From Streptomyces aurantiacus (GTDB taxonomy: Bacteria > Actinomycetota > Actinomycetes > Streptomycetales > Streptomycetaceae), in NCBI RefSeq assembly GCF_001418335.1, contig NZ_LIPP01000280.1:1-32666 (forward strand): DNA of 32,666 nt. Reading direction: 5' to 3'. This document shows positions 32,471-32,666 of the stretch, in pieces. A program made the translations under genes and the position numbers. Each line of letters starts with the position of its first letter. The stretch's first letter is position 1. The notes under the pieces were generated by a model that was not told where the DNA came from, ran no database searches, and saw nothing but the letters and a program-made list of their open reading frames with translations.

Positions 32471-32666
32471 ATGGGCGTGAGTATGGGAACGGCCAGTATG
32501 TGGGTGGAGCGCTGGGAGCGGCAGCAACAGCGGTACGCGGTGGACCGCGAGGAGCGGTTCGCGGTGATCGCCGACGTCACGGAACATCTCTGTGCCGGTC
32601 GCGACCGGCCGCTCCTGCTCGACCTGGGCTGCGGTCCAGGCTCCCTGTCCGCCAGACTCGCCCGCC
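32471..32666 (+). CDS. Class I SAM-dependent methyltransferase, partial
   Basis: The frame runs off the right edge; 65 codons are visible. ATG 32471 has GAGGTG about 10 nt upstream; in-frame GTG 32477 and ATG 32483 are alternatives. Motif I, LLLDLGCGPGSLSARLA, which binds SAM, is at about residues 46-62, after a helical stretch starting MWVERWERQQQRY. The substrate is unknown. It follows the three PLP-enzyme genes in the same direction and has its own Zur/Fur-like box, so it likely belongs to the same pathway. Confidence 0.8.
   Translation, partial: MGVSMGTASMWVERWERQQQRYAVDREERFAVIADVTEHLCAGRDRPLLLDLGCGPGSLSARLAR

Noticed and set aside
29794..32580. 928-codon minus-strand open frame
   Set aside because: Antisense shadow of two PLP-enzyme genes with catalytic residues on the plus strand.
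1..32666. CRISPR array, tRNA or rRNA genes, integrase or transposase
   Set aside because: No regularly spaced repeats with unique spacers, no recognisable RNA gene and no recombinase motif was seen on either strand, so the island boundaries cannot be tied to an attachment site.

Overview
The window is high-GC actinobacterial DNA and almost certainly comes from a Streptomyces or close relative. The evidence is the strong third-position GC, frequent GTG starts, a left-edge XRE regulator divergent from a histidine-kinase-like ATPase gene, and the promoter and terminator style. No rRNA, tRNA, CRISPR array or complete mobile element was seen. Two genes are cut by the window edges.

Left part (1 to about 8.9 kb) is an eroding accessory region. 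It holds a partial XRE regulator with a divergent ATP-binding protein gene, a small zinc-ribbon protein, a frameshifted partial duplicate of the ATPase gene, a small unknown gene, a CoiA-like pseudogene plus a short second relic, a PASTA/Ser-Asp-rich lipoprotein, an OGG-fold glycosylase-like protein, an unrecognised 417-aa protein, and a MerR regulator fused to a DNA sliding-clamp-like domain.

Middle part (about 8.3 to 28.0 kb) is a defence island. On the minus strand runs a ParB-like gene, a GmrSD-type DUF262/DUF1524 protein carrying an alkyltransferase-like domain, and a small unknown gene. On the plus strand lies a 2058-aa SF1 helicase with a nuclease-like domain and a GreA/GreB-like C-terminus. 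A convergent UvrD-type helicase with a RelE-like N-terminus follows. Divergent from it are three translationally coupled genes, drmA, drmB and drmC, which form the core of DISARM. No DISARM methyltransferase, drmD or drmE is visible here, so this is either a methylase-free variant or the methylase lies elsewhere.

The most striking non-coding signal is one operator/promoter module containing TGTGAACTNAG. It occurs six times: before the CoiA pseudogene, before the second relic, before the 417-aa gene, before the ParB-like operon, before the large helicase, and between the UvrD-like gene and drmA. Four copies form a TTGTGN-N17-NATANT promoter. This suggests that the accessory genes, including those not known as defence genes, form one regulon.

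Right part (28.2 kb to the end) is a separate metabolic operon of three PLP enzymes (a Y4yA-like decarboxylase-fold protein, a cysteine-synthase/rhodanese fusion and a class V aminotransferase/desulfurase-like protein), followed by a partial methyltransferase gene. Near-identical 15-bp Zur/Fur-like boxes precede the first gene and the methyltransferase gene, suggesting metal-responsive control of a small-molecule pathway.
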